A DNA stretch of 64,000 bases, taken from assembly GCA_961205875.1 (NCBI GenBank), contig OY540817.1, forward strand, positions 14,481,001-14,545,000, in the 5' to 3' direction. The first letter of the stretch is position 1. Every line of letters begins with the position of its first letter. Below, piece after piece: positions 8,843-21,161 of this stretch. The notes under the pieces are model-generated. The model had not been told where the DNA came from and did no database searches. It saw nothing but the letters and a program-made list of their open reading frames with translations. The DNA comes from Sialis fuliginosa (Eukaryota; Arthropoda; Insecta; Megaloptera; Sialidae). A program made the translations under genes and the position numbers.

Positions 8843-11800
8843 TCGTATACTACTAAAATAAACTACCACCAGAATTTTTTGTACATTATTACCTGAATAC
8901 CTACAGAAACTGTTGGTAAACTTGATATAAAATTAATTAATGAAATTAACGTATCTATGTTTGTGTTTTTATTTAAAATGAAGTAACTTTATAAGCTCCG
9001 CTATAGAAAAAGATATAATATTTTGGAATCTGTTGTAAGTGATTCTGACCTTCTGAAGCCCATAGTACCTAACTACGGAGAATTTAACAAAATGTATTGT
9101 TAAGTTGAAAACAAACAATACAATGAACGCATGTACTATATAAAGTTTTATGAAAATTGCTTTAATGCAAAATATAATAATTAATAAATAAACTTTTCTT
9201 ATAATAATTTTAAATAAGTACTCACTAATACTGTTGCGGTATCTTACTAAAATGTTTAAATACGAATTGTTTTAAAAACACCGTGTTGTTGTTTTGTCTT
9301 TTTGGTCTAAACATAGCATCAAGATCATTGCGGAAGCCTTATAGCTTACAACCGGTAGTGTTCATATTGAAATACATTGACATGCAGAACATCCAGTTTA
9401 TGTAAAGGTGTTTCAAATTCGGATCGAGTTCATTACTTAAATGAAAAGAAATTGGCACCCATAGCAACTTTTTATGTTTGATTAAATAAATTTGAATGAA
9501 CCTTCTCGGTCCGGGTTTCACCGACTCTCTCGTCATGAATATTTAATAGTTTTATTTTGTTACAAATGAAAAAGGAAGACTTTTCTAAATAATTCTTTAT
9601 TGTCTCAACGCTTTACGATTATTTAGCATTGCCGGCAAAAGTTACTGCCAAATAAAATGTATTTTTTATTTGGATATACAGGCTGGCAAAAAGTTCTTGA
9701 ACTTTATAAAACATTTCGTCGCTAAAAGTAAATAAATGAAATAATAAGCAATTTATATTTAGTACGCTTTGTAGTGATTCTTTTTTCTTAAGTCTATGTT
9801 TTATCGTTTATTTTTTAACTATTTATAAATCAGAAGACAAAACTATTAACTCCAAAAATTGTAGAAAAAATTGAATACCTCATTTGCAAAATTAATTATA
9901 GTAAATCGTATTAATATTATAAGGTCACAATATAAATCAAATTGTAGCTCACACTTAAATCTTAATTCATAATAAATATTTTTCTCTTCGCTAACCTTTC
10001 AAGTCTTAAAACTGAAAGAAATGGGAGTTGCACATCTTAAAACAGCGTAATTTACTGCTGAAATTGATTATAAAAAATTATGTACATGTATCTACATATA
10101 CAACTATACTATAAATATTTAAAAAAAATTCTATTTATTTCATCTAAGCAAAACAAAAAAAAATATCAAATGTTCTAATTCTAAAATAATTCTCCAAGCT
10201 TTATTAGCCTAAAATAAACATTTTTTGTTTCTTGTACTATTTCCTTAAAGTTGATGATTTCTGAGTAAAATATTCTTGTAAGTTCAAAATCTTTTCAGTG
10301 TTTTTTTTACGAAGAATAAGATTACTAATTAAAAGTTTCTTAAAAAAATAATGTTAACCTTCTAATATCCTTGAAGTCCACGCAAAAATAAAAATTAAAT
10401 TTTACCGTTCGATTATCCCCTCACAGCCAAATTTTTGTTTCAAATATGCGATGGTTCTGAAATAAAAATCTGTAACATTTTAAATACCCCACCCTGTATA
10501 TAAAAAATATATACCTTTTTTAGAATTGTTCAACTGGCTAATTGTTTCAATTTTATTATCTCAAAAGAACGGCATCATATTATCGTAACTTTTATCCGAC
10601 GGATTATAGTATATTGTATCTATGTACAAAAGTTTGGAACCATTGAAAAAGTTTTTGTTAGGAATGTGACAAATACTATCTATTGAGGAATGGCGAAATA
10701 TAATTGAAAACTTTACCAAACGTTTGAAGCTCTTGTATCAAAAGATTATTTATTGTTAGAAATAGAAAAAGAAGCTTAGTTGTTATTACAGTTATTTAAC
10801 CTAACAGATAAATAAATAATCAAATATTTTGTTGAATGTAAATATTAGGTTCTTAGGTTAATTTACCTTGGGCACTATAACAAAATTTAATCTGCCTATT
10901 TGAGGATTTATCACTTGTGTTTTAATTAAGACGATGGTAAGGGATGTTAAGGAGCTCCGTATCCGAAACCGAAACTGCCGGATATCGGAAATATTTTTAA
11001 TTTCCGAAACTGATTCTGAAGGGAAATTTATTTATTTGTATTTTAACAAATTTAAAACATAACTAGTATATATAAAATATTTATCCTAAGACATCTTTGA
11101 CATCCTGTATTTTCAAGGATTTTTTATTTATGCACGAGTTTTAAGTTTCTTTTGTGTATATTTATTTTATGTTAATTTAATTTTATTATTTATTCCATTC
11201 TTCACAATTGCTCTGAAGCTAGTCGTGAAATAACAACGTTTCTAATAAAAAAGATTTCATTTGAAAACTTTTTTGTTGAGATATTTAGTAACTCATTTTT
11301 TGTAAAAAAGAAACTTATCCTTAGATGGTTAACTCCATTGTTTGCTGGTTTTGTAATTTTAATACTAAAGTAATTTTTTAGTGCTTTTCAAAAAAATATA
11401 TATATAAACATACAATATGGATAGGTATTAAGTAATTATTTTTTCGTGTAATTTTGGTATTTAAATAAAAGCATGTTATAAAAAATGATTTTATTTTTAT
11501 TTTTCTAATTTAATACCACAAATTAAATACACGAATTTTATGAAATTGAATAAGTATTAGGTAAAAATTCGAAAAAAGATGAGCATAAAATTTTATTGAT
11601 ATTATGGTTTAGGTTTAAGAAGTTTTTATCCACATTTTTAAAACATTGATTATGTCAACTCCATGTTTAAGAGTTAAAATTTCAAATATTGGTATTGGTG
11701 GTTCTAAAAGTATTTTACAAAAATAGTTATAAATATTTAATAAGAAAGTTATGAGTATTTCAAAACCAATATATCTAATTTGACACTGTTTTACATACAA

Positions 11801-14391
11801 CATATAACAAACAAAGTTCCCTTGTTTTAACAAACAAACTTCTTTATTGTTGAAAAGTTAAAATGAAATTATAATTGGCAAACTCTTCTATATTCGCTTA
11901 ATAACTTTGTTGCAAAATGATTAATGAACCATATTAATTATTTACTCAAAATCTTCAATACCAAATTTCAATTACGTCTAAATAAACACAAAGTTTATAA
12001 TTAATGTTTATAAATAATAATCATCGGAAAACATTTCATAAATTAAAAATCATTTATGAAACTAATTTCCAATACCTGTACCGGGTGGTTAAAAAAAAGT
12101 ATCTTGGCTAAATCTTTAGTACTCTGGAACTTTAATAATTAAGTAATAGTTTTAAGTAAATCAAATCAAAAACAACGGAATTACAATTGTTTTATGAGTT
12201 CATATAATTGAAAAATTAGCCTTGTGATTATTTAAAACGTTCATGTACCAAAAATGATAATTATTTTAGATCAGTTCGTACTAATGTTACATTAAATAGC
12301 AAAACTATTTTTGGCTTCTAAAGATTTCTGTAATAAAATAATGTAAACGGTAGATATTTAAATTATAGGACAAAAAACTTAGAATCTAGACAAAAATTGA
12401 TTAATTATATTATTACTAGCGTACGGGAGTTAATATTTCACCCCCTATCATGGAGGGTTGTAATTGTTGTTTTAGCTAACCTGGCAAACGTTGTTCTGCC
12501 TAACAATAATTTGTTTGAAAATGAGACCATAAATACACATTCTCGTAAATATCTCGACTCCAGTGCCACCTACCGGGTTCATTTTTTGTAAAAATGTTTC
12601 TTTCTACGTAAATATCATATATTTTGAATATGAGCCAAATTGGAAGCCAAAAAAAGAAAAACCTACCGGAGCACCAAACGAACATATGGTAAGAATATGG
12701 CTTCGATACGTCCAGTGGTTTAGACCTGATGATCTCATATACAAAAAAACAACGTTTTGATATATTTTTTATATGGAAAAAATACAAATATTTCTACCCC
12801 AGCGCCATCTACCGGGTCCAATAAATCTATAAACTTATCGGAGCACCAAAAGAACATTTTAGGCCCAATGAGATCACTTACATACGCACCAAAATTGTTA
12901 TATATGATTTAGTAAAGGTACGCAGTTACCAAATAAATAAGAGGATATTTTTTTATGTAGAAAAAATAAATTATTCAATGATCTGTAAGTATAATAAGAG
13001 CAAAAAAAAATATTTTAATGATTGATTCAATTACATATTCACATCTCATAGACTTATTGGATTATTTCTAAAAAAGTGAAAAACTATTTATGAACTTTGT
13101 GTAAGAAGTTTAAAGTTCAGTAACATATTAGAAAAAATGAAGTTTAAATCTTCTACAAAGTTTACAAAAAAAATCACAACTTATGTTTGCAAAATAAACG
13201 AATTTTCAGTTTATGAAAAGTATTGGAAAGTAGAGATTTTAATGGAAATTCATTCAGCCTTCATAGACTTATAGGATTATAAACAAACAAACTAACAACA
13301 AATACAATCTTTCTGTTTCATCGTTTATGTGTAACAAAATTATAAATAAAAATAAAAATAACATTTTAATGCTAAAGCAGCACGCGTTCAAGTGACATTA
13401 AAAGATTTTGTCTACAATATTTTAAGCCCGGTCATGCACCTTGAAAATGTTTATAAAAAATAATCCATTATATCTAAAGAATAGATAAATGAATATTTAA
13501 TATGTTAAAAGCACTTTGGAAAGTAGAGATTTCAATTTTAAAAATATATTTTTTACCATAATAGCATCGTTCTTTTTCTACGAAAAAGTTATATGTTAAC
13601 ATAACAAATTGTGTTTAATGTTGAATAAATCTGCGAAAAACATCAAAATGAATTTTAAAGCTGAAAATCTAATGTGCCAATTGAACATTTTTCTAAAACA
13701 ATTTTTAACCCAACACAAGTTGTTTATAAATATTTTACTGTGGAATTTGAATATATTTTCAATCTGTGAAAATCATTAGAAAACAGAAATTCCAATCATT
13801 AAAATGCTTTTTATAGGTACTAAAATTTTAACCATAAATTCTTCTTAAACCTCAAATATTTTTATGAATATAATAAAACTAAATACTTAACTAAATATGC
13901 AAAGTAAATAAATATTCGAAAAATGTTTTTAAAAATGTCGTCGTTTAATGAAAAGTCAACAATTTCTATTGTTAAAATTTATACTAATAATCCAGATTTT
14001 GCATAATTTTATAAGAAGGGTGGAGAGTTGGGGGTTGTATATATTTAGAAAAATGTTTCTGAAAAATAGGTAACATATGTTGCAGAAATAATACAACCTA
14101 ACGAAAACTATAGATACTGTCAGAAATTAGAAATATGTATCTACGATATAATACTTAAATTATGAAACAATAACAGTTGGTCGATTTGTCTTCTTAAAGA
14201 AAATTTAGAAAATACACACTACTTGGAATTCATCTTAAAATATCTCTGTAGTTCTAATTATAGTATAATTTTACTTAAGGATATTTGTTATACGGATATT
14301 AAATGTGCGGTATATTTGGTACATCATAGCATAAAGAGAAATTCGAATATACATATGTATAGTACAGACATTATATCACCATGTACACATA
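8843..14391. other. AT-rich non-coding stretch
   Basis: No gene is supported; all open frames are short and AT-driven. An ACAGGCTGG end at about 9677 and a CACCCTGTATA end at about 10490-10502 could be the termini of an old element, but their inner sequences do not match. 12415-12480 matches the inner part of the Helitron at 62195 (CATGGAGGGTTGTAATT wording). A two-unit degenerate repeat lies at 12561-12900. Confidence 0.5.
12561..12900. repeat. Degenerate two-unit repeat (CAGYGCCAYCTACCGGGT)
   Basis: CAGTGCCACCTACCGGGT at 12561 recurs as CAGCGCCATCTACCGGGT at 12800, and CGGAGCACCAAACGAACAT near 12667 recurs as CGGAGCACCAAAAGAACAT near 12839. The offset differs between the two landmarks, so spacing has changed since duplication. 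The motif is a common insect interspersed repeat; the class is unknown. Confidence 0.5.
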
Positions 14392-14968
14392 CAGGGGTGG
14401 CTAATGGTTTTTGAAGACCCATTCTAATATGTCATACCATAAAGCAGAAAAAAATTTGTTCTTCGATTTTAAAATTTTTGTTTCCGGTCAGTGTCTCTCT
14501 GTTTTTGTGTCTGTCCCCTAAATTCTTGACACGCACATAACTCATTAACTAAAGAACGGATTTTGAAGAAGTTAATAGAATCGCGTAAAGGTGAAAGTAG
14601 TTGCCCAAATTTGTTACTTATTTCCATATTATTTCAAGGCGATGAATATTTTTTATATAAAGCATTAATTTTTTAAGGTCAAATTTTAATAGAAGGAAAA
14701 TAAGGTACTGGCACTAGTCTTGGATATTTGATTAAAACCATTTCTGAATATTAATCTATATACATTTAACTGCCTTACAGCGTTATTTGATGACAATTGG
14801 CTAATAGATGTTATTACATTTGTTTTAAATAAATTTTTCAAAATTTTGTCTCAAATATTATGTGAGGTATTTATTAAAAAATTTATACGCATTTAAAAAA
14901 TTGTTTTAAAATATTCTGAATTATAAAGATGCTCAGGACCTTTAAGATTATATTCCGTTCCACCTCTG
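14392..14968. mobile_element. Possible hAT-like element (CAGGGGTGG ends) carrying a MITE fragment
   Basis: CAGGGGTGGCTAATGG at the left and CCACCTCTG at the right are rough inverted ends. The flanking 8-mers TACACATA and TACTCGCA agree at only 5 of 8 positions, so the pairing is uncertain. Inside, the GTGTCTCTCTG and CTTGACACGCACATAACTCA wording resembles the family at 26824-27580. No coding frame. Confidence 0.3.
14702..14830 (-). mobile_element. Truncated copy of the AAGGTACTGG TIR family
   Basis: AAGGTACTGGCACTAGTCTTGGATATTTGATT and the following CATTTCTGAATATTAAT and AACTGCCTTACAGCG segments match, in reverse complement, the right half of the full copy at 49757-50296. Similarity fades after about 14830, so only one end is kept. 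Confidence 0.65.
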
Positions 14969-17501
14969 TACTCGCATACTATATATTTAATTGTTAACAT
15001 GTGTATTACTCGACAAACATAATTTAGTTTCGTGTATACTGAAGCTTCAATCACATTCTTTGATTCGATTTTAAATTAATTTCTAAAATAAACGTTTATT
15101 GTTGAGATATCATACAGGTATGTATATTTTATAACTAATATAACTTACTGTCAGTTTAATTGGTATGTAATATTTATAATAATAATAATAATAATAAATT
15201 CATATTTGTACCAGGGACGTAGTAAGAATGAGGGTTTGGGTATAATAAATGTACTATTTTCAGTAAATTTTATTATATGACATTTAAATAAATAGCTTTA
15301 TAAAATTGTTTTGGTTAATATATGAATTTATAATAGATTAAGCAAGTTCTACGGAGAATATAAATTGATAATTGCATTATTTAGTAGTCAATACGTGTAA
15401 ACAGGGTAGACTTATGCCTGGTTTCAATAAACAAACGGTAACCAAACATTTATATTCAAATACATTTATATTATCTGAATATTGCAACATATGTAGAGTC
15501 AACCAGTTTTTATTTATATTCACTTATTACAAACTTAGTAGGCTCCTCCCATTTGATTATTATGATATTTAAATCATTTATCTATGTGCTAAACAAAGAC
15601 AGAAATTTTGAAACTCATTTGCTAAAGAAGTAATCTTTGTTTATAACACTAATATATATTTGTTCGATTAAATTAATATGTAATATGTAACCAATAATTC
15701 ATCAGTATCCCAACTTCATAGGAGACTCATATAAACATAAATTTAAACTCGTTAAACCCCTCTCTAATTAAATAACCAGTTAAAAAACCTTCTCGCTGAA
15801 AAAAAGTTTATAAGAGTGAATGATGTAATTTACAAGACAAAAAAGGTTAACATTGTATTAGGGCATTATTTATTAATGTGTCTTTTTTATATCAGCACTT
15901 TTATCCCGTTTCCAAGCACAAGAAACTCATACAAAATAATTTAAATGTATAATAAACACAAACTGAGAAGTAAAGATAAATAAAAATCGTGGAAGAAATA
16001 CCAGCGCAAGTTGTTCTTGAAACGTGCTAAACAAACGTAATATCATTGGGTTTTAGCGCATTCATTATACCTCCTAGACTCGCCCTATATTACCCCATAA
16101 GAAGCCGTGCTTTGAAATAGAACGAACACGTAGAAATTCATCTCATAGTTAATATAGAAAATAATATCTTATACGCAATATATTCGTTCATATATGTGTT
16201 GAATATACGTGTAGGTATTTATATTTAAAAATATTACGGTTAATTATTGATTAGATATGGGGCATAAATTGTAGAAAATAATGTTCTGTGCAACATTTAT
16301 TATTATTATTATGGGCCGTTTAAAATATTATTAAGTAAATTACAAATTACAATTTGAGTGTAAAAATCAGGGTTCCAAAAAATTTTGTTTCGGGCACTTG
16401 TACTGTGATGTGTAAATATCTGTTCCGCATTTGTTTTGCACATTATAATGATCCGTGATATACTGAAAAATGATTTTTTATATAGTTAATGCCGTTGTCT
16501 GCAGCGACTTGAAATATTAAAGTTAGATAAATGCTCTCGTGTTTTTTTTCTGTAGAACTAATTGAATTGATAAAACTTCCACGTATAATTTTAATGTATC
16601 TCTTTTAATTTAAATCAGAGTACTGCTTAAATTGTCCGCTCTCTATTTTTTTGACTTACGTAGTTGCTCAGCTCTTTTCAGCAATAGCGTGAATAAATTT
16701 TATAATAATCTCTTTTACCCTTGGACAACGTCTCACTAATTCCAAATTCACATTTTTTTTCATATATTTACGTTTGATTAATTTGAATTGTGAATTTAAT
16801 ATGAAAAATTTTATTTAAAGATACGTTTTTACTTTGAAAAATTTCTCTCGTATTGCAATATAATGATGTCATGTAAAATAAAAATAAAACATGAAACGAT
16901 CGTCTTCTTTCTGTGTGAGTGTAAAAACGAAATTTGAATATATCAGTCAGACTGCCCTGTATTAAAACATTAAATTCAAATTGAAAAAATACATTCGATT
17001 AAATCATAATTGTATTTTTATAATAAAAATAAAAGATTTTATTTTATTTTTAAGATTTGCGATTATACAGATAATAAGACACTAAGCGCGGCTAGTTCCA
17101 GGTTAATATTTACTGTGACAGAATGCACTAACGACTAATCTAATTGCTGGTAGTCTGAAACTCAATTAAGCCGTTACCATCGTTATTTTTCTTGCCGGTA
17201 TCCGCGTATAACTTTGTAAGTTAGATTAATTTTAAATTAGGTTTCAAATATAAATCCGTTCGGACAGGTTAATTTTAAATTATCGAACGTTTTATGTCTA
17301 TGCAGTTTATGAATCGGAGGAATATTTTGAATTTTTCAATCTGTTAACTTTATAATATCTTGATATATTAATTATAATTTTCTTAATTAATAAATCTATA
17401 TAGTGTTTTATTTTTTAAAGAAAACTCTTCAAAATAGCTAAGCTTAAAATTAATACGCATATTTGTTTGAAATTATATAATATTATATAACGAAAAAATT
17501 T
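14969..17501. other. AT-rich non-coding stretch
   Basis: No gene is visible. It contains an AAT trinucleotide microsatellite (15176-15197), a lone CAGGGACGTAG hAT-type end at about 15213, and a short TATTAAAGTTAGATA stretch (about 16507-16525) repeated near 45489-45510. Nothing else is recognisable. Confidence 0.45.
15176..15197. repeat. (AAT)n microsatellite
   Basis: About seven uninterrupted AAT/ATA units. Confidence 0.8.
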
Positions 17502-17614
17502 ACTGCGATACTTCGGCGGATCGCGCTCGACCCTTCGTCACGGCCCCCTTCCGTCGCCAAGTATTCAACAGTATCCACGAACTCAGTCACCCAGGTGCTA
17601 ACGCCACTACGAAG

Positions 17615-18685
17615 ATGGTAACTGAACGATTTGTTTGGCCCCAGGTGCGTAAAGATTGCCGCGCATGGACGCGCGCTTGTATTCCTTGCCAAAAATCAAA
17701 AATTACCCGTCATGTGCATTCACCACTCGGTAATTTCACACTTCCTAAAGCGCGTTTTGCCCACGTGCACATAGACCTCATTGGACCGCTACCATCGTCA
17801 GCTGGTTATCGTTATTGCCTCACCGCCGTTGACAGATTCACGCGATGGCCTGAAGCAATCCCCCTGGAGGACATCACCGCTGAAAGCGTCGCTACCGCCT
17901 TCATTTCGATGTGGGTTTCTCGATTTGGCTCGCCGCAATGTATCACGACTGACCGAGGTCGCCAATTCGAAGCTCATTTATTTAAGGCACTTGCTAAACT
18001 CATCGGCTTCCAGCAGTCGCGCACGACAGCTTACCACCCCAGCGCTAACGGGTTGGTAGAGCGATTTCACCGACAGTTGAAAGCCGCGATCATGTGTCAT
18101 AACGATAATCGTTGGACCGACGCTCTACCTTTCGTTTTGCTAGGTATTCGCGCGGCGTGGAAGGAAGATCTCCAGGCCACTTCAGCGGACCTAGTGTACG
18201 GCGAATCTCTCCGTTTACCCGGAGAATTCATCGTATCTTCTTCAGATATGTCATCAAACAGTTCTGATTTTGTGACCCGACTCCGTCACGTCATCGCCAA
18301 GATCCGACCGCAGCCAGCATCTCGACATACTAAGCAAAATACGTTCATATTTAAAGACCTTACCACGGCGCAACACGTATTTCTCCGCGACGACACTATC
18401 CGAGGCGCTTTACAGCCTCCATACACAGGTCCATATCCGGTAGTTCGTCGAAATGAAAAGAATGTGGTAATTAAGATCCGAGGCCGAGAAGACTGCGTAA
18501 CAATCGACCGAGTGAAACCAGCGTACATTCTACAAGACGATGAAGCTGCCAACACACTTCACACAATCACTGCGTTGAAGCCCGTAGAGCTTTGCACAGT
18601 ATCTTCGACGACACGCATCACTACTACATCATCGCCCCAGAAGGCGAAGAAGTCCGGCCGACGCGTACGTTTCGCGGACTCATAG
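17615..18685 (+). CDS. Gypsy integrase fragment
   Basis: 356 residues from an internal ATG; the frame is open upstream to 17471, and the upstream codons (about 17502-17614) add the two zinc-binding histidines (HELSHPG segment). Together with C22/C25 (CIPCQ) they complete an HHCC finger. The catalytic triad is D54 (HIDLIGPL), D113 (TTDRGRQF) and E149 ([11 protein letters not shown]). A GPY/F-type module sits at 272-276 (TGPYPVV), and the basic tail ends RRVRFADS at a TAG. This enzyme would insert element cDNA into host DNA. It is a remnant: the ATG is not a real start and no reverse transcriptase lies upstream. The frame has no internal stop and its base composition is far more GC-rich than the flanks, so it is not very old. 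Confidence 0.9.
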   Translation: MVTERFVWPQVRKDCRAWTRACIPCQKSKITRHVHSPLGNFTLPKARFAHVHIDLIGPLPSSAGYRYCLTAVDRFTRWPEAIPLEDITAESVATAFISMWVSRFGSPQCITTDRGRQFEAHLFKALAKLIGFQQSRTTAYHPSANGLVERFHRQLKAAIMCHNDNRWTDALPFVLLGIRAAWKEDLQATSADLVYGESLRLPGEFIVSSSDMSSNSSDFVTRLRHVIAKIRPQPASRHTKQNTFIFKDLTTAQHVFLRDDTIRGALQPPYTGPYPVVRRNEKNVVIKIRGREDCVTIDRVKPAYILQDDEAANTLHTITALKPVELCTVSSTTRITTTSSPQKAKKSGRRVRFADS

Positions 18686-18703
18686 ACCCCTAAGTCATCA
18701 TCT

Positions 18704-18717
18704 CAGCAGGGGGGTTA
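18704..18717 (+). other. Polypurine tract of the truncated Gypsy element
   Basis: CAGCAGGGGGGTTA lies between the integrase stop and the TGTAGCGATCGCG start of the LTR, the normal position for plus-strand priming. Confidence 0.75.
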
Positions 18718-18718
18718 T

Positions 18719-18894
18719 GTAGCGATCGCGTATATTGTGATATAAATTTTAATAGTTAGCTGTGAAGTGAAAATTTTATTTGAAAAACAATTAGTGATTT
18801 AAAATTTAGATTGTGACAGATGATATTTTTATGTTATGTTAAATTGTTATATGGTGTAACGTTTTGTAAATATTAGAATAAATAGTGCTAAACA
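18719..18894 (+). repeat. Probable 3' LTR of the truncated Gypsy element
   Basis: Begins TGTAGCGATC right after the polypurine tract. An AATAAA signal occurs at about 18878-18883. The right border is set at the TG...CA-compatible AACA at 18891-18894, but no second LTR exists in the window to confirm it. Confidence 0.5.
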
Positions 18895-19175
18895 CTAAAT
18901 ATCTATTAGCCCAATATTGGGTTGCCAAGTGTTGTTTTTTTATATTGGCCCAGTTTAAGCCAACCTTCAGATACCGACCTTCGGGTCACCAATTCTTTAT
19001 CCAAGATTGGGCCTTGGTACGACAAGCCATGGTCGAGTTTTGTACAAGGATATAATTTGTATCTTGGCCCAGTGTTAGCTACCATTGGCGCAAGCCTTGA
19101 CCAACCGTGGGCCCTTTGTAATTTCCTACATGTGATCGCTTCTTTTATTACGTTGGGTATTAAATATATCAAGTA
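18895..19175. repeat. GC-richer repeat with degenerate TTGGCCCA/CCAATATTGG motifs
   Basis: The stretch carries many variants of TTGGCCCA, GCCCAATATTGGG and CAAGATTGGGCC, plus the small palindrome GACCTTCGGGTC near 18978. It abuts the LTR and then gives way to AT-rich DNA near 19175. It has no protein signature. It could be part of the LTR element or an independent non-autonomous element. Confidence 0.4.
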
Positions 19176-20986
19176 TGATTAAATTTGTAAATGACTTTTG
19201 GTTTCTAGGCGTAAGTCGAGTCATTTTGCTATTTTTTTTAATATTTGGGCCAAAAATTGTAAAATACAATAACTATGCTGATGTTTATCTGTGAACAACA
19301 ACTGCATAACATAAATAATAGGTAATGTGTCGAAATAACAAATAAAAATATCATTAAAAAATAAAGAAGAAATATTTTTCAACAAAATACCCGAAAAATC
19401 ACTTACAATTTATTCTAATGCCTTTATAAAGATTAACTTGCTACATTTATAAAAGTTACAATATAAGCTGATTTTTATATAAAATTGTCTTCTCTACATT
19501 TTTAGTACATAATTGCGAAAGACCGCTAGTGTCATCATTTTGGCGTTTTCCATTATTAGACCTCATTTAGCAAATTTCCGCCCGATAGATTTTGATATTT
19601 GATATATAATGTCTATTTTAGACCCGTTTCGTCTATACGTCACTGTCAAATGGACTGTTCATGAACCAAAACGAAAAACTCCACTTGGTTTAAACAGGTT
19701 TGGAATATATAATATCTATAAACTATTTCTCAGAAAAATGCCTATTTTTCATATTATTTAAAAATATTATAAAAAGCCCAGATATAACATATTTTCATAA
19801 GCTTTAGATAATAAAATACGAGATAATTTTGAAGTACAATGTTATAACAACAATGTTATAAAACAACAATAACATAATTAAAAACATAAATATTATCATA
19901 ATACACACTAAAAGATGTTATTCATGATAGATCCGTAGTAAAATATTATTTGAATATATCTCAGTGGGGTGCTTGATTATATTATGTAATATAAAGGTGT
20001 CACGTCAAATATATAAAACTATATCAAAGAAAGTCAGTATGATTTGACAATATTTCATTTCCGCCTGTTTGTGCGAGTTTCTTCTTCAGTGAACACACAG
20101 TGTGAAGTGAGCTACGGTATCACAGCCTTTATTAATTTTATTATATTTCAGTAGGTATATACCTACCTACGTATAAAAATATATACGGGGAAAAATAGGA
20201 TTAATTTTTGAACTTTATATCTCGATATTGGGAAGAGATATTATAAAGTTAGGTAATTTACATTAAATTAAAAAAAGTTACAATAAATGATATAAGTATA
20301 TAAAAAAAAAAAACACTAATTTTAAGAAATAGAAAAAAGTGAGCTATACTTAAAAGTATGTATAGATATAAAAATATTTATTTTGTGTGCTTAAGTACAT
20401 AATAATAATTATTTAATAGATTTAAAAAGAGGTAACCTTACTCGACAAATTCACCAGGATTGTTTTTATTATAATTGTTTTACTATATTTAAACTGCTTT
20501 TTTCCAAATAATACACATCTTCATAAATAATTACAACAAGAAAGAACGATAAGTGTAACAAATACGAGTACGAGGATCCAAAAAAAATTACATTTGTTGA
20601 ACGAAATATAAAAAAAAATTAATAGTTGAATCAATCCATGAAAAAGTATAAAAATTAACTACTTAAAAATAATGTAGGATTATATCAATCTTATTATCTT
20701 AATTAATTTTTATAGTACACTGTAACAATATTAAACAACATTATCGCTATCGATAAGAAAACAGATATTTTCATTTAATGTCGGGTACTCTTAATATACA
20801 TTCTTGTAAAATATTAACCCGGAAGCAGACACGCTAGTCATCTAGGTATTCAAATTGTATTATAAAATACGTTTTAGTATTTATCGTTTAAGTATTAAGT
20901 CAATTCTGGTGTATGTATAAGTTTTGTTAAAAATTCTACTTAAGTACAAGTCTTGAAGCTTCCGCGGTGATCTTGATGTGGATCTT
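19176..20986. other. AT-rich non-coding stretch
   Basis: Nothing recognisable except simple A/T runs. No open frame looks coding. Confidence 0.45.
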
Positions 20987-21161
20987 GGCTTCCGGGTGTA
21001 AACCGTGTCGGTTTGGTCGTGTTATCGGCCAACGTTTCGTCACACATTGCAGTGGACATCTTCAGGGCTCTTCTAAAAGTTTTATAAGATGTCCACTGTA
21101 ATGTGTGACGAAACGTTGGCCGATAACACGATTAAACCGACACGGTTTACACCCAGAAGCC
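20987..21161. repeat. Fold-back of Penelope-like terminal repeats with hammerhead-like boxes
   Basis: Arms 20994-21062 and 21086-21154 are inverted copies differing at only three of 69 positions, with a 23-base loop. The match extends outward a few bases with mismatches. On the minus strand of the left arm, CTGAAGA (21065-21059) and CGAAAC (GAAAC at 21038-21034) are separated by a segment that can pair (GTC-CAC with GTG-T-GAC). This is the CUGANGA/GAAA arrangement of hammerhead ribozymes known from Penelope-like retroelements. In the right arm CTGAAGA is changed to ATAAGA. Catalytic function is not established; the third helix is not clear. Confidence 0.6.

Larger units (their letters stand above)
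17502..18718 (+). mobile_element. 5'-truncated Ty3/Gypsy retrotransposon (integrase to 3' end)
   Basis: Coding-like, GC-richer sequence begins abruptly at about 17502 inside AT-rich DNA and encodes the integrase zinc finger, core and C-terminus, followed by a purine tract (CAGCAGGGGGGTTA, 18704-18717) and an LTR-like TG start at 18719. Gag, protease and reverse transcriptase are missing. The C-terminal layout (GPYPVV module, [14 protein letters not shown]) resembles CsRn1-type insect Gypsy elements; the clade is tentative. Confidence 0.85.

Noticed and set aside
9677..10502. ACAGGCTGG and CACCCTGTATA as ends of one element
   Set aside because: Only the outer few bases agree; the subterminal sequences differ.
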